From contig NC_061067.1 in NCBI RefSeq assembly GCF_021917145.1, positions 7,405,690-7,469,689 on the forward strand: a stretch of DNA of 64,000 bases, given 5' to 3'. Under the pieces are notes generated by a model. That model had not been told where the DNA came from. It worked only from the letters and a program-made list of their open reading frames with translations, and did no database searches. Shown here in pieces: positions 49,301 through 62,037 of this stretch (position 1 is its first letter; every line of letters begins with the position of its first letter). The DNA comes from Hypomesus transpacificus (lineage: Eukaryota > Chordata > Actinopteri > Osmeriformes > Osmeridae). The translations under genes and the position numbers were made by a program.

Positions 49301-52300
49301 ACGTTTTGTGTGCCATTTGCAAAGCTTGTTTTCATATATTCATGATCTCGACAGCTGCTGCGTTCTGTTTGAGTGTAATTGATCTAACGTCGTGTCGAGA
49401 ATTTTTTTTCTGGTGCGCGTCTGTTCTGCGATGTAATAAATGGCTATTGATTCTGACTAACAAGCAACATATGATGACGAACCTCCTCCCAGCTGCACTG
49501 AAGCCGTGATACTGTTGTTCAAGTGGGCTTTTTACATTTGAATGCTGTGTTTCAGGGCAAAGGTCAGAATCGGTGGCTTGCTCACAGTATTTTGCAGTTA
49601 GCACAAGAAATCGCCCAAAGACAAAGAAATGTTCACTTTGCTTCTTCACCTCAGCGTTCTGCCAGAATTCTTGTCTAGGCATGCTGGGTTTTCAGGACTT
49701 GGGTTGATGCCAGGGTCTGTCTGATCGTAGATGAACCAGAGAGCTGCTTTGAAACTCCACAGATTCTCAGAGGAGGCTATTGACACTGAGCGGTTATTTA
49801 GACAGGGAGAGTGAGAAGAAAGAGAAGTACGCGTGCTGTTTGTTTATGTGCCTTTGTGTGTGTTTTGAGTCTCTGTCTTGACAGTTTGATCGTCTGGATT
49901 CTGTGGTAGATGCCACCAGAGAGGCTGAGAAGATCCTGGTCCTAATGTCCTTTTAAATCTCAATGGGGAGCCAGAAATCAGGCTAGGCTCACAGCCCTTA
50001 GCACTAGGGTCAACCAGTGGACAACCAGCTCACCAGCAGCTTTGTATTTGTGGATGCCCTATACTTTTGAGAATCAAGTCAGTCAGAGTCCCCAGCTATT
50101 GCTACAGATCAATACAATTATACCTTATAGGTAGGTAAGACTATAAGAAGTATATGCGATTTGGTTGGGAAGGCATCCTTGGTTTATGTTTCCATTTTTC
50201 CTCTTGGCCTGTAACAGCCAGTCGTGTGACAGACAGGTCCCATTTTCAGGTATGAAGAGGCGATCGTGGTGAGCGTCCGTCCCTGCTAGGGGACCACGGT
50301 GCCCTGGTTCAGGATGAATGAGAGCACGTTGATGGAGTAGACCAGCCACAAGGTCATCAGGAGTACGGCGAGTCGTGATGGAATCATGAGAACACTACCT
50401 GTCTAATGAGCATTGAGGACACTTAGACCCCTCCTGGTGATCTGAGCCGTTTCACATTCATCTTGGCCGTGCCCTGCTCTCATTTGAACCTGTTATAGGC
50501 TAGCTTTTGCCATATTATAACTATATTATATATGAACTATATTATATTATCCTGGGGCTGTGTCAGAACTAGGCTCTGAAACAAAATGACTTCTTGTCTG
50601 TCAGGTACTGTAGTGGACGTGTTAGAGAAGTTAGGATACACCCTGTGCATTGTTTTTGAAAGGGAAGTTTCCAGAGAAGGAAAGAACCATGGTCTACATC
50701 TGGACTGTCATACTACTGGGAGTTGTTGATGAGTGTGCGTGTCTGAGAGGCCCATCTTATTATTTTTGGACAGATTGTGGGGGAGGATTTGTAATCGGAG
50801 TGTTTCTGTCTAAGATGGCTGCCTACTGCGAGGCTGACCCTGGGGGATAGGACCAGCAGAGCAGCTTGAAGCCTTCTTCCCAGGAGGGACAGAGAGCTCC
50901 TTTTGACTCGCTCCACCCTACATTTAAGCACCCAATCACACCTCTGTATGGGGGAATAAAATCGAATGTTTGAATCATTCAGGGCGGGTCACCGAGAAAG
51001 GTCAGCCTGCCTATTTCGGGGGCCACGGTTGCCATGGTGGTGCTGCCATCTTTAATTCATGGCCATTGTCGGGGCCTGTCGCCCGGGGCTGACGGCTGAG
51101 TGACAGCGTGTGCCTCTTGTGAATTCTGTGAAAAACTCAAGGATTGTCATGTTAGGTTTTAATGCTCTCTGTGTCAAGAACTACAATGGGACTTTTTGTA
51201 GACTGCCCTACATTTGATGTGGAACAGTTGGGCATACAGACAGGATACATTGCTGCAATAAAATGTGTCATAAGCCAATTTGAGATAGAGATGACTAGTT
51301 AGAAATTGCTTTATTGAACAGAAAAGTGTCAGTGTATTAGATACAGTGGGTTGTGGAATATGCCCTGGTCTCTAAAAATGATTATATTGTAGGTTGTTTT
51401 GAGAAAATGGTACCCCATACTGTAGTCAGATGTGTAAATAACAAGAATCTTACAAGATTTTGAGTTTTCAGGCCAGAAACATTCAACCAAAAATTGCCTA
51501 ATGGCAGACGGTGTTTAAATCACTTGACACAGTGTCAAACCGATGCTAATTTTCCTCCAGGTCATGTTTCTCTTCTTCCTGTATGCCCAAACCTAGTTCT
51601 CTCTCTCTCCAACATCGCTACATTTTATGGTCACTGCTTGCTGTCACCTACAACATTGTTCCAAAATGGCTTTTTTGGCTGGTAGCTGGAGCAGAATGGA
51701 AGGGGGTGGGGGGTTCTGGAGTGTCCTTGGTCGCTGCCAATGATGATAATAAAAGGCAACATGGCGGCTGAAGAGACAGGATGAAGTATGTTGCTCACAG
51801 CTTCTCTCACAGGGTAGTAGTCCTCGCTGCCAGACTCCCAGCATCCTGTCTGTTAGATTCTGACACCACAGAAAGATTCCTGGATCCAGACACACACCTG
51901 TTACGGCATATGGACACATCACAGGGATTAACTGCAAGAGTGGAATAACAAATATGACACGCAGGTGTGAAGATAATCTGAGAGATTGGGGCTGTAATAT
52001 CTCAAATGAATGAGAAATGCTGAGTCACATTCACCTGTGTTCCCCCTGTCTCCTTTCTGGTCTTACCCCAAATAAAACTACCCATCAAGTCCTGTGCCAG
52101 TCGTGCTGATCAGATATACGCTGAAGGTGACTGTGTGTGCATGTTGAAGAGAGTGTACATTCATGGGAGGGACTCAGTGTTTGAGTGTCGTGTGAGTGGA
52201 GGTTTGTGGCACAGTCCTCACCCTCTCTGCAGGTGGGCTTAATGAGACGGGCCATTTTGGTAAAGGTCCTCTCTCTTTGCCAGCTAGACCCTGAGGACTG

Positions 52301-54154
52301 ATCCAGCCCAGTGATATTGACATAGGAGGAATTTCTTTGATTAAAGGGACCGTCTCTGAATAATAATACACTGTCTAAGAGACACTGGGATAGTTTCATG
52401 AATTTCCTATGAATAGGCTACAGCATACCGTTGCACATGTTGTCTGTTACTAGTATTGAAACTCTGCTGTAACCCCACAATTTCCACAATAGGATCTCAT
52501 TTGTTTAACTGAAGCCAAGTAATGTGCTCAGGAAAAATGGAAATACCTTTTCAACATGTTGCTCTTGATATAGTTGTATTGTTAGATACAGGTATACTGG
52601 ATGTCACAATTCTTTGACTGAACGTTAAAATCTCCTTTTACTACATCTCAAACTATTATTTGCCTACAGTTCACAATGAGTAGTTTATGCTATCCTTCTT
52701 TTCCTCCATCTCTTATCATGTGAACAAGGTCACTATTTTCGGAGCAGAGTGCTACATTTAGAATACCTGTAGTTAAGCCCATTTTTTCTACTATATTAAT
52801 TTTGCATTAGGCTAAAATAATGTTCTGATGCTGGTCTGTCTGGTCTTGGATTATCATCATCTAGAGCAGAGTGTGTGTGCATGAGTACACGCGTGCGTGT
52901 GTGAGTGGCCGTGCGTGCTCGCGCATGGATGTGTGTGTGGTGCACGTCTGCATCCTGTATGAGTGAGTGTGTGTGTATGCATGAGTGATTGAGATATAAG
53001 GACTGAGAGAGTAGGAAAGAAAGTGATGAATTGCATGAGTGAATAGGACAGAGCAATAGGAGGAAGGCTGTTGTGTAGGAAAATGAATTGGAGGAAGATA
53101 GGAGGGTGGGTGTTGAAGATGCAGTCAAAGTGAAGAACTCTCTCAATCAGCAGCAATACATCATTCGTATGATACCACAAGCAAAGACAACTAATGTGTT
53201 TTCTCAGTGTCAATCTACTGTGGCAGAGAGAGACGATGTTGGGGCTTGAGCTTCTTCTAAGACAGCGCTTCAAAGAGACAACACAGAGAGAAAAGTGAAT
53301 CCAATGAAAACAGATCATTGGTGATGAACACCCAGCTAATCGATAACCCTGATCTTAACAAGCTCATCTCGGAATTCTGAGCCCCAGTCTATTTGTTATT
53401 GTCCATTATGTGTATTACTTCCCTGTTCAATCGTGGATATCTTTGGAAATCAACCTGCCCATGATACGAATCCTAGTCAAACGCGTTATCTTTCCTTATC
53501 ACTCGGCTGTTTGGATCTCCAGACAGACACCTGCCTGTCCGACCTCTCCAAGGGCATCTCTCGATGAGCACCGGGCACGGCCCGCCAATTTATTTAGTCT
53601 CAAGGAAATCAACAGCGTCCTCACCATCCTGCGTTTTAATTAGAACTCCCATCCAGTTTTAATCATATCTCTCACAGCCGGAGAGATGGAACGTCACGTT
53701 ATCAATCTCCGTGTACTGTCCATCTTAAGCCCCCGTTGGTATCCTGCTAAACAGTGGGCCTGGGCTGACGCTTCATTAAATAGACAGGCAGTCATTAATA
53801 TAGAGAGCTGACGGGGGCCTCTCTGAGAAGCTAATGAATTAAGTAGAGTAGTGATTAGGTGGTAAAGTTGAGTGGACTGACAGTAATTGCAGAGGAGTGA
53901 GATGCATGACGGCGAGAGGGGTCACATGGTGGAGGGTCCTGGAGCGCAGTTGGATGCTGAGGTCCAGATTGATACATTTGGTTTCAGAGGGATTTTGGTT
54001 GGATGTTCAGTCACAGCAGTCGGAACCGTTGTGGAGGTTTTGGACTGTAGAATGGGTTATGTAAGGCTTTAAAAAGGCAAAGTGCCATTGATTATTGTTT
54101 TCTCGGCTTTGCACACAGTAAAGCCCATAGGGAAAAGGTGTGTGTGTGTGTGTG

Positions 54155-54190
<36 letters not shown>

Positions 54191-56022
54191 ATAGCGTGTT
54201 TGTCATTGTGCCCCTGAGAGCACAGTCACATCCTTCATTTGCAATGTCCCTTTGTGAGAACAGCCTACGCACCTCCATTGAAATGCTGTTCAACTGACGC
54301 ACTTAATCCATCGCACACAAAAAGCTGCAATTTGAAGGCCAACTAAGATGACCTCCGACGAAGGTGTCAAACCATTGTCTGAACCAATTGGCGACCCTTA
54401 ATACGGTGACGTTAGCCTCCCTAAAGTAAACGCCAGGCGCTTCCACAGCCAATTCCTGGATGTTTGGCCCCCCAAGCCCCAATCCCCCCCGCTCCCCAGC
54501 CCTCATTATCTCGCCTCTGATCAATAGACAGCTTCATCTCTTCTCATTAAAACGGTCTTCCCAGTGCTCACTCCCCTGTGTACCCTCCCGCTCCTTCCGT
54601 TCTGTACGTAGCGGTGTGAAGCCCAGTGGCTCTCTGTCCAGAGGGGTCACACGGGAACAGCTGACTCAGTCACGGATGAACAGAGAGAGAGTTGAAAGAA
54701 ATAAAGGAAGGACACAAAGGGTGGTGTGACTCAGAATGTGGTCCAGAAATAGTTCTCTTTGTAATCCAAAGGAGTATTTACAGTAGGCCTGTGCCACTGA
54801 GGTATCCAGTGCTGACGTCACACAGCGTAAATAGCTTCCTGTGGCCTTATACAGTATTGTGTCTGAGCTGATGTATTGTGTGTGGCTGAAAAGGACAATT
54901 CTTTTATAGCTATTGTCACCTTCGAGATATTGATATACTGAACTATAAAATAGTTACAAATATGGGCTGACCATTTTTTTCAGGATGGTTGGCGCTTTAC
55001 ATCTTCAGAGGATGTCACGTTTGGAGGGTTCTCAGAAGTTCCATATGGTTTACACACGGTCTGTCCACCTGTTTGTCCTGTCTGTCAATCTCCCTTTCTT
55101 GCTCATGCTGTCAAGGCTCGATGAGTGATGCCCGTCCGACAGCAAGTCTTCCTCATTCCTCAGGTGATAGAGGTATGACTATGGGGAGACCAGTTACCCA
55201 GAAACCCCTCTGCCAGTGGGTCATTTATCAGTCTGGAACACCCAGCCTTGCCCCGCCATTGAAGTTCATTAAAATTCATACAATCTTCATAAATGGGAAC
55301 ATTGCCTATGGACCCGGGGCGTTAGCGGAGGACAGGAAGAAGGAAGGAAAGTAGAGGATAGATGACTTTGACATTAGTGTTCGTGGTTAAAGTCAGATAC
55401 ACACAGCAGGTGCAGAGGAACTATTGGAGAGTCTCACTGTTCTTCTGTCACGGGAGGGTTCAGGAGAGACTTGTACCACAGATGGACATGTACCATCTGT
55501 GCAGGTGGACTGTTCTGCGTACTGATGTTAATAATGACATGTATTCTTTGTTTGTCTTTTTGTTTTTTTTCCACAAGTTAAAAAGAGCAAATGAAAGCAG
55601 TCACTTGTGCACTTTCCCAGAGGATAGGAGCTCAAACTATAGCACTCATCTGCTTCATTCTGCTCCGCCTCCCATCCACATTCACAACGCCATTAGCCTG
55701 AAAGTTATTGAGCTGTTTTTTTTTACTGCTTTTGCCAATTTACACACAGGCGTGTAATACGTCAGACTCTTCTCGCCTAAGCCTAAGTAGGCTTTCGATT
55801 GGCCCTCTCTCTCCCTCTGTAGTAATGAGGCATTGATTGACGTGATTAGACACCGCAAACCATTGATCAGATGTGATGCAGTTCAGCTCTGCATGTGATG
55901 CACATCGCTCACACCTCTAAAATATGATTGGTGTATTTTGAAAAATAATATGCAGTTGTGGTTGACTACGCTACAATTGCAGTGTACGGCGGTTGTTACT
56001 GTAATTGTACCTTAATCTGTAT

Positions 56023-56089
<67 letters not shown>

Positions 56090-59000
56090 TTTTCCCTTTC
56101 TCTCTCCTGCAGGTTGCCTGTTTGAAGATGAACTCTGCACACCGTACGAGTTTTGCACCAACGGTGAGTGAGTCGACTTCAAAGGCTGAGGCTTCTTAGG
56201 CCGGGTCCACCACCATTCTCATTAAACCGTCTCCGACAATGCGATCAAGCGTCATTGACCCCTCTTCTGCTTTAAAAACACTATCTTTTCATCATCTCAC
56301 GAGGGCGGGTAGGTGGGGTGTAGGGGGGGGGGGGGGGGGTTACAGTCAAGAGTGTTTAGGAGGCTGTTGAGCTTCAAGCCTTCAAGCTCCCACACAGATG
56401 CGTCAAGTGTCGGAGAAGGGAAAAGTTCTGAGGCTAAAATAGAAATAACTTTTTTTTTTTTAAACAAAGAGCAAAGAAAACAGAAAACGTAACATGCTTT
56501 TCGCAGTCTTTTTGGGGAACGATCTCGAGAAGGAATTGTCAAGTTTTTTGTTTGTTTGTTTGGCCTTGTGGGAAATAAGCTTGCAGGATTTACCGTAATT
56601 TACTCAGCATAGGACACAAACCTGTAAAGATTGTCTTAGGAACGGAGGCGTTGTTGAAATGATGATGAATGTACCCCGCTGAAGATTAGAACAAAATGCT
56701 TGAGTAGTAATTGATCATTCCTGTGTGTGTGTGTGTGTGTTTGTGTGTTTGCTGGTGTTGGGGGAAGGGGCACCACAGGATGCAACTTTATGTGCTATGC
56801 ATTTCTTCTCTATCCGTCTTCACACCAGTAAACCTAATATCTAGCCTTGAATGTTGTTTTGTTGATTTTGTTTGACTGAACCCGGCACACCTCATTTACT
56901 CCCAATGAGCTCATTATGAAATCAAATCGACAAATGAAGTGATGCTGGTCTGGTAGGAAAAGACATCCACTTTTGTTTCTCCCCCGACTGCTACACCAAT
57001 CCCCCATAATGGCTTGAGATGTTCACTGTGAAAATTACCTTTTGTATTTTGGAATTTCAATGATGTTTGGTGAGAACCTCACAGAGTGGAAGGAGACTTG
57101 ATACGCTGTCTCCAGATTAATTTCCATACTAACCTAGTTTTGCAACCAGGGGAAAAAAACAGGTCGAGATGGAGTCTAAAGCCCATATGAACAGCGAGTG
57201 TGGGGGGTAATTATAACAGCTCCTATGGAACAGAGGGGAGCATGGGTGTTTAGTCTAATAGGATCAAATTTCTGACACTTCTTGGGAGGAATACCCAGCG
57301 GCCTTTTAGAGAGAAGAAGAGAGTGAGAACCAGGGAGACAGGTTATAGGAGAAATAGTTTACTTGGTTTATGTTAATGTTGAGATACTACAGTTTATAAA
57401 ATGGATGCCAACGTCTTTAGTCGCCTGTTCCAACTGTATGCTTGCACTTTTTCATGTTTGAACATTCCTTGTGAAATGTTCCATGTTCTCATTGGCTGTG
57501 GGTGGGTGGATGCTAGATACCCACCAACAGCAGGACTAGAGTCTTCCAGATTAAGAGGACAAAGTGGGCAGGATTGATCTCAACCAATCCAAATAAGCCT
57601 TCCCCAAAGCCCTCATTCCCGTGTTGTAAATAAAACGACCAATACATTGTTCTTTACGAGTCATTTCTGGTTCTCTAATCATTCTTAGATCAAGGCTGGT
57701 GTCAAGACACTAACAAAGTAGAGCTTTTCCATTGGCTATCGCAGATCTCCTGCCATGCCCCGCCATTCTTTTTGGACGGTTTTGGCCTGACGGATGGCTT
57801 TCACAGCAGTGCAGACAGAGTGGGAGTAACTGGGTCTGCCACTTCCACTCTGCCCAGGGTCCCTGCTGGGCTAACCTGCTTTATTCTGGCCTGGTTCAGC
57901 CCACCCTCTATCTTAGCCCCCCCCCCCTCTCTTTCTCAACAGACTCCTTCTGTCCCTGCTTGTAGGGAGTGTGGTACAAGGAGCACCCTCCAGCTAAGTA
58001 TAGAAACACTCCCTCAGTCAACAGCACACCAGCTAAAAGAGTTGTTGAATACCGTTTAGCCCAAATATCAACATAACCATTGATGAAAAAGTGTTGGGTG
58101 ATGCTATAAACAGTACCAGTCAAAAGTTTGGACACATTTTCCCATGTGTCCAAACTTTTGACTGGTACTGTAGCTTAATTGGCTGTAGCCAACATTATAT
58201 CGGTCCAGTCTGTCTGGTATGTTTTGCAAAGGAAAGGAATGGACGCCTTTTCATTCAGGAAATAAGATTGGTCTCCAAGGCCGTGAACAAACCCTACGAT
58301 GTGAACAAGCCCTACGATGAATCGGAGGCTGATTGCTTTATGGCCTCCTGAGAAGCAGTAACATCTGTAGTTAAGTGCTGGATGTCCCCCACAGGACAAC
58401 CTCTATTTCAGCTTTAACACTTAACGGATACTGTTTTATTGACTGGCGGTCAGCTTGGTTCAATTTGATCTAATCTGTCCTGTAAAGAGCTTTCTCTCTC
58501 TCCCTCTCCCTCTCGCATCTATCCAGCTTCCTGCTGTCCGAGGTGCCATGCTAGATCAACTACTGATACAACCGATGGAAGTCACAATGTGTGTGTGGTC
58601 ACAATGTGTGTGTGGTCACAATGTGTGTGTGGTCACAATGTGTGTGTGGTCACAATGTGTGTGTGGTCACAATGCCACCCATGAATCATTTCAATCAAAT
58701 CAAATGATTTGTACTAAACAAACCTTATTCATGAAGCCCTTTTTGACAAGCAATCTCACAAGGGGCTTCACAGATATCCACACATCAGCACTGTTAGCCA
58801 GACTAAACCCTCACAGAATACAAAGAAACACTCAGTGAAAGAAAAAATAGGAGCAACCTGAGGAGGCGCTATTGAGCGTGGGATCTTCTCCAGAGACGGT
58901 TGGTGATGCAGAAAGACTATAAAATAAACATATGGAATCCGCCAAACATGTAATCCCCAAAATACCAAATTCTTTTGAAAGCGACTTTTAATTACTGAGT

Positions 59001-62000
59001 CGAATTGGCACAAAGATTTCAAATTTTACATGACTCTGGAATTTGAAGGTGAATACTCTATTAATTGTTAATGGACTTGTACTGTAAATAGAGCGACTCT
59101 CTGGCCTGGGTCTTTCTCAGCGTCAGACTGACAAGACCCCTCCTGAGACGCTCTGTTCCTGAGGGACTGTCAGCAGTAGTGTGTCCTGGTGTTATCCTTA
59201 AGCATTAGCCCTCAAAGTCTAAAGAGCTTTCAACGCTTGTCAGATTCCTTGCTGTCCATCACAATGGAGAGAGAAGCTAGGTCTGGATTGAGAATTCTAT
59301 ACCTGTCAGGCTCAGAAGCCTCTTATGTCTGTCAGTCAACATTTGGCAGAAAGCTTTCCTAAGGTGTCACACAGTCAGAACAGCTCCATGTTGCAGTGAA
59401 AAGGCCTAGATTGGAGTTGGATGTAGACATATAAAACACACTCCTTTTATTGCTATGCCTTACAGTTGAGACAGTTTTCGTAGATTTATTCAAGTAATTA
59501 TTGATTCAATTGTCTATTATTATTATTATTTATTTGTTATTCATTCTTGATGGTGACTATTACACAGTATGCTGTTATCAGAAAAGCAGTGTCTTGGTCC
59601 TCCACAATGAGTTGGGCTTTCTGAGCAGCTACAGTATAGACTTGGGATTGAGTTTTTTCTATACATAATAATTTACATAACACCTGCCATTGTGTTTGGT
59701 CATGTTGCATTTCTCCTGAGCCCCATTAAGTGAAAAAAACAACAAGTCTTCACTTGATTACGCTGCAGTTCTGTGTGGTGACTTTGGTATGAGGACACAA
59801 TGCCTCACAGAAAAACACAATACGTTCATCCATGCAACAAATTAAAACACAGTTTTCATGTCATTTTTATGTCACTTAGATGAGAAAACGAGACATCAGT
59901 CTCATACTTTGAGATTTATGATGTAGATGGCTTTGGATGTGTCACCAATTTGTCATTGATTCAGATATCTTCCTAACTCAAATTACACAGCCTTTGCACG
60001 CGTGGGTGGAAGTGAATGTGTTTGTATGTGTGTGTGTCTGCACATGCCACACAGGCCTACGTGTGGTGTCTACTGGGAACGTCCCTGTCAACCGAGAAGG
60101 AAATAACACATCTCACGGTGGCCGTTGTCATAGAAACTAGCGAGAAATGCAAACATCAAATAAGCAGCCAGCCTTTTGTTATGTCACCATTGTCTACTTG
60201 GTCTTTGTGTAATCCATTTGAATTAGTTTGTGAGACAATCTTCGTAATGTTAACATTTCAAAATACAGGCTTCAAAATACAGTAACATGATTGTCATAGG
60301 GAAACACCCTGTGTTGTGTTTTAACTCTTTTTTTAAAGCATTGTCTTATAGACAGACCGGCCTTTTTTTCTTTTGACAACAGACAAACTGTCCAAAACCA
60401 ATACTGTAGCTTCTTATTCTCTGCTCTTCTCTTCTTTATCTCAGTTTTCTCTCTTAATGTTCTCCCCTCTTCTGTCTCGCTCAATCTTCCGTTCTCTACC
60501 TCCAGCATGTCCCCCCCTCTCTCTCCCACCCTTTCTGCCTGTTCTGCTCTCCCGTTGTCATTTGCTGTGCGACCAGACGCCTCTGCTCCGATGTTTGCAG
60601 TCGCCTGTGTGAGTCTTCACCGAGGTGTCTGGGTTCTCTGATAATTAACCCGTGTGTGCGTATGCTAATGTTCCGCCTCAGCTACATTTTACCCTGCAAC
60701 TGTCATTAGGTATGTCGCGGGTGAGCACCAGTGAAAACAGTGAAGAAAAATTCAATTAAAACTAAAGATTTGACATCACATCATTATTTGTATAATTATC
60801 ATCCAGTGGATTTTACACGGAACATGGCACTGTAATTAAAATCTCTTAAAAGAGCTGAAGGTGAAAGATGGTGGCCAGCAAAGTGTACAGTGGGTAGATT
60901 AATTGGTGATAATCTTTCTCATTAACATAAAGATTAGAATTTCTGAGTTTATGCACTCTTAGCAATTTAAATAAGATAGAAACAGCACCATAGTGTGTCT
61001 ATAAGTCATCATATAGCATTTGATGTAAGATGTAATTAGTTGGGCTATATAAAAACTATTACCACCACTGGAAAATGTCAAAAATGTTGTGTGTGTGATG
61101 TCACACGTGGGACAATGTGTCAGTCGCATTGCAGAGTTAGCTGTCCCTGTCAATCATCCTTCGTTAATTAAAGGGATCCTATGAGGCATGACGATTCACA
61201 TCATTAGTCTCACACTAAACAGAGGGAGACATCTCCACACACACACACACACCACACACCACACACACACACACACACAAAAGCTCTATCAGGCCGATCT
61301 ATCACAACTGATTTTGGGTTGAGAAGATGAGACACACAGATTTATCTCCCTGACAGAGAGGACGACACCTCCGCCATTTATATTCCTGCTGCTTCTTCCG
61401 CACTCTGTGTCCCGACCCCTGGTGTCCTAGCATCCTTCAGCCGTCCAGATAGCCCCTGAATTATGCCACTGAGGCAGGGGTTTGATGGGTTGCCTGGCAA
61501 CGGGGGTAGGCTATGGCGGGAGGGAGGGAGGCCTGCTGATTGGGAGATAGCCCGGGTCTGATAAAGTCTGGCCTGTGACGGCCGCCTGTTTATCGTTGCC
61601 TCCCTTAGAAAAAAATGGTTAGCTATTAGCTCCCCAAGCATGAGCGTGAACTGCACATTTGCACACTGCAGGGGACAACAACTTCAGCTTTTTAGGAGGC
61701 CTACAAAAGATCCTGTTCTGTTGCCTGTGGGCAGCTCTGGCAAAGAACTGCTGTCCTGTCTCTCACACAAAAGTTGTGTTTCTTGTACTCCACTGGTTAG
61801 CGCATAGCCACCGTACCTAAGACATTGGGCTTTGTGGGAAATGTTTTTGATCAATCGTGTGTCTTTTAACCCGCCAACATTGACAATTGTTTTCTGATGG
61901 TGTGTATTTTTTTCCTTTTGTAGATGGAGTGTTTGGAAGGTGTCAGGAGTTACAAGGGGAAGATCTCTACACATATAAGGTGTCCCCCTTGGCTCTCCAG

Positions 62001-62037
62001 CGCCTCAGGACACTCCTACAGAAACTGACTCACCAAG
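46345..62037 (+). CDS. ptprn2: Receptor-type tyrosine phosphatase N2 (phogrin/IA-2beta), N-terminal exons
   Basis: Three coding exons are visible: 46345-46426, 56113-56163 and 61924-62037, all ending in phase 1 and joining cleanly. The gene continues past the right edge. Exon 1 encodes a signal peptide (hydrophobic core [17 protein letters not shown]) and has an in-frame TAG 12 nt before the ATG. Exons 2-3 encode the lumenal cysteine motif ([17 protein letters not shown], then DGVFGRCQ) and the helix [16 protein letters not shown], which is highly typical of PTPRN2/PTPRN (RESP18-homology region). The protein sits in secretory-granule membranes of neurons and endocrine cells; in the family the phosphatase domain is nearly inactive towards phosphotyrosine. 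That domain and the membrane span are not in this window. PTPRN2 rather than PTPRN is favoured by synteny with ncapg2, esyt2 and dync2i1. Confidence 0.93.
54141..54186 (+). repeat. Compound (TG)n-(AG)n microsatellite
   Basis: About 8 TG units, a TATG break, then about 14 AG units, within ptprn2 intron 1. Confidence 0.85.
56025..56088 (+). repeat. (CT)n microsatellite before ptprn2 exon 2
   Basis: About 32 CT units followed by ATTTTTCCCTTTCTCTCTCC and TGCAG at the exon 2 acceptor. The repeat forms an extended polypyrimidine tract, where length variation or PTB binding could affect splicing. Confidence 0.9.
58111..58170. mobile_element. Palindromic Tc1/mariner terminal-repeat remnant
   Basis: Perfect 26-bp inverted arms (58111-58136 and 58145-58170) beginning CAGTACCAGTCAAAAGTTTG are separated by an 8-bp spacer. 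This end sequence is a familiar Tc1-like terminus in fish genomes. With no interior left, it is a two-ends-only relic or fold-back MITE. A TA follows the right end; the left flank is AA, perhaps a mutated TA. Confidence 0.8.
58581..58672 (+). repeat. 17-bp minisatellite, about 5 copies
   Basis: Unit GTCACAATGTGTGTGTG repeated perfectly about 5.3 times. Confidence 0.92.
58731..58880 (+). repeat. Dispersed repeat, longest local copy
   Basis: It starts CATGAAGCCCTTTTTGACAA, continues GGGGCTTCACAGATATCC and CTAAACCCTCACAGAATAC, and ends about TGAGCGTGGGATCTTCTCC. It shares motif order with the copy at 32613-32694 and is probably a degenerate interspersed element. Confidence 0.5.

Larger units (their letters stand above)
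46427..56112. other. ptprn2 intron 1 (9.7 kb)
   Basis: No other gene is supported. It contains a decayed SINE tail near 49003-49020 (GCTTGGGATAAAAGTGTCTG), a (TG)n-(AG)n compound repeat at 54141-54186 and a terminal (CT)n tract at 56025-56088. Open frames inside lack family resemblance and intron/exon logic. Confidence 0.6.
56164..61923. other. ptprn2 intron 2 (5.8 kb)
   Basis: It contains a G17 run (56323-56339), the palindromic Tc1-type remnant (58111-58170), a 17-bp minisatellite (58581-58672), a dispersed repeat (58731-58880) and a CA-rich tract (61239-61280). No other gene is seen. Confidence 0.6.

Noticed and set aside
58581..58672. Short direct repeats resembling a CRISPR or iteron array
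   Set aside because: Perfect 17-bp tandem units with no spacers; a simple minisatellite in an intron.
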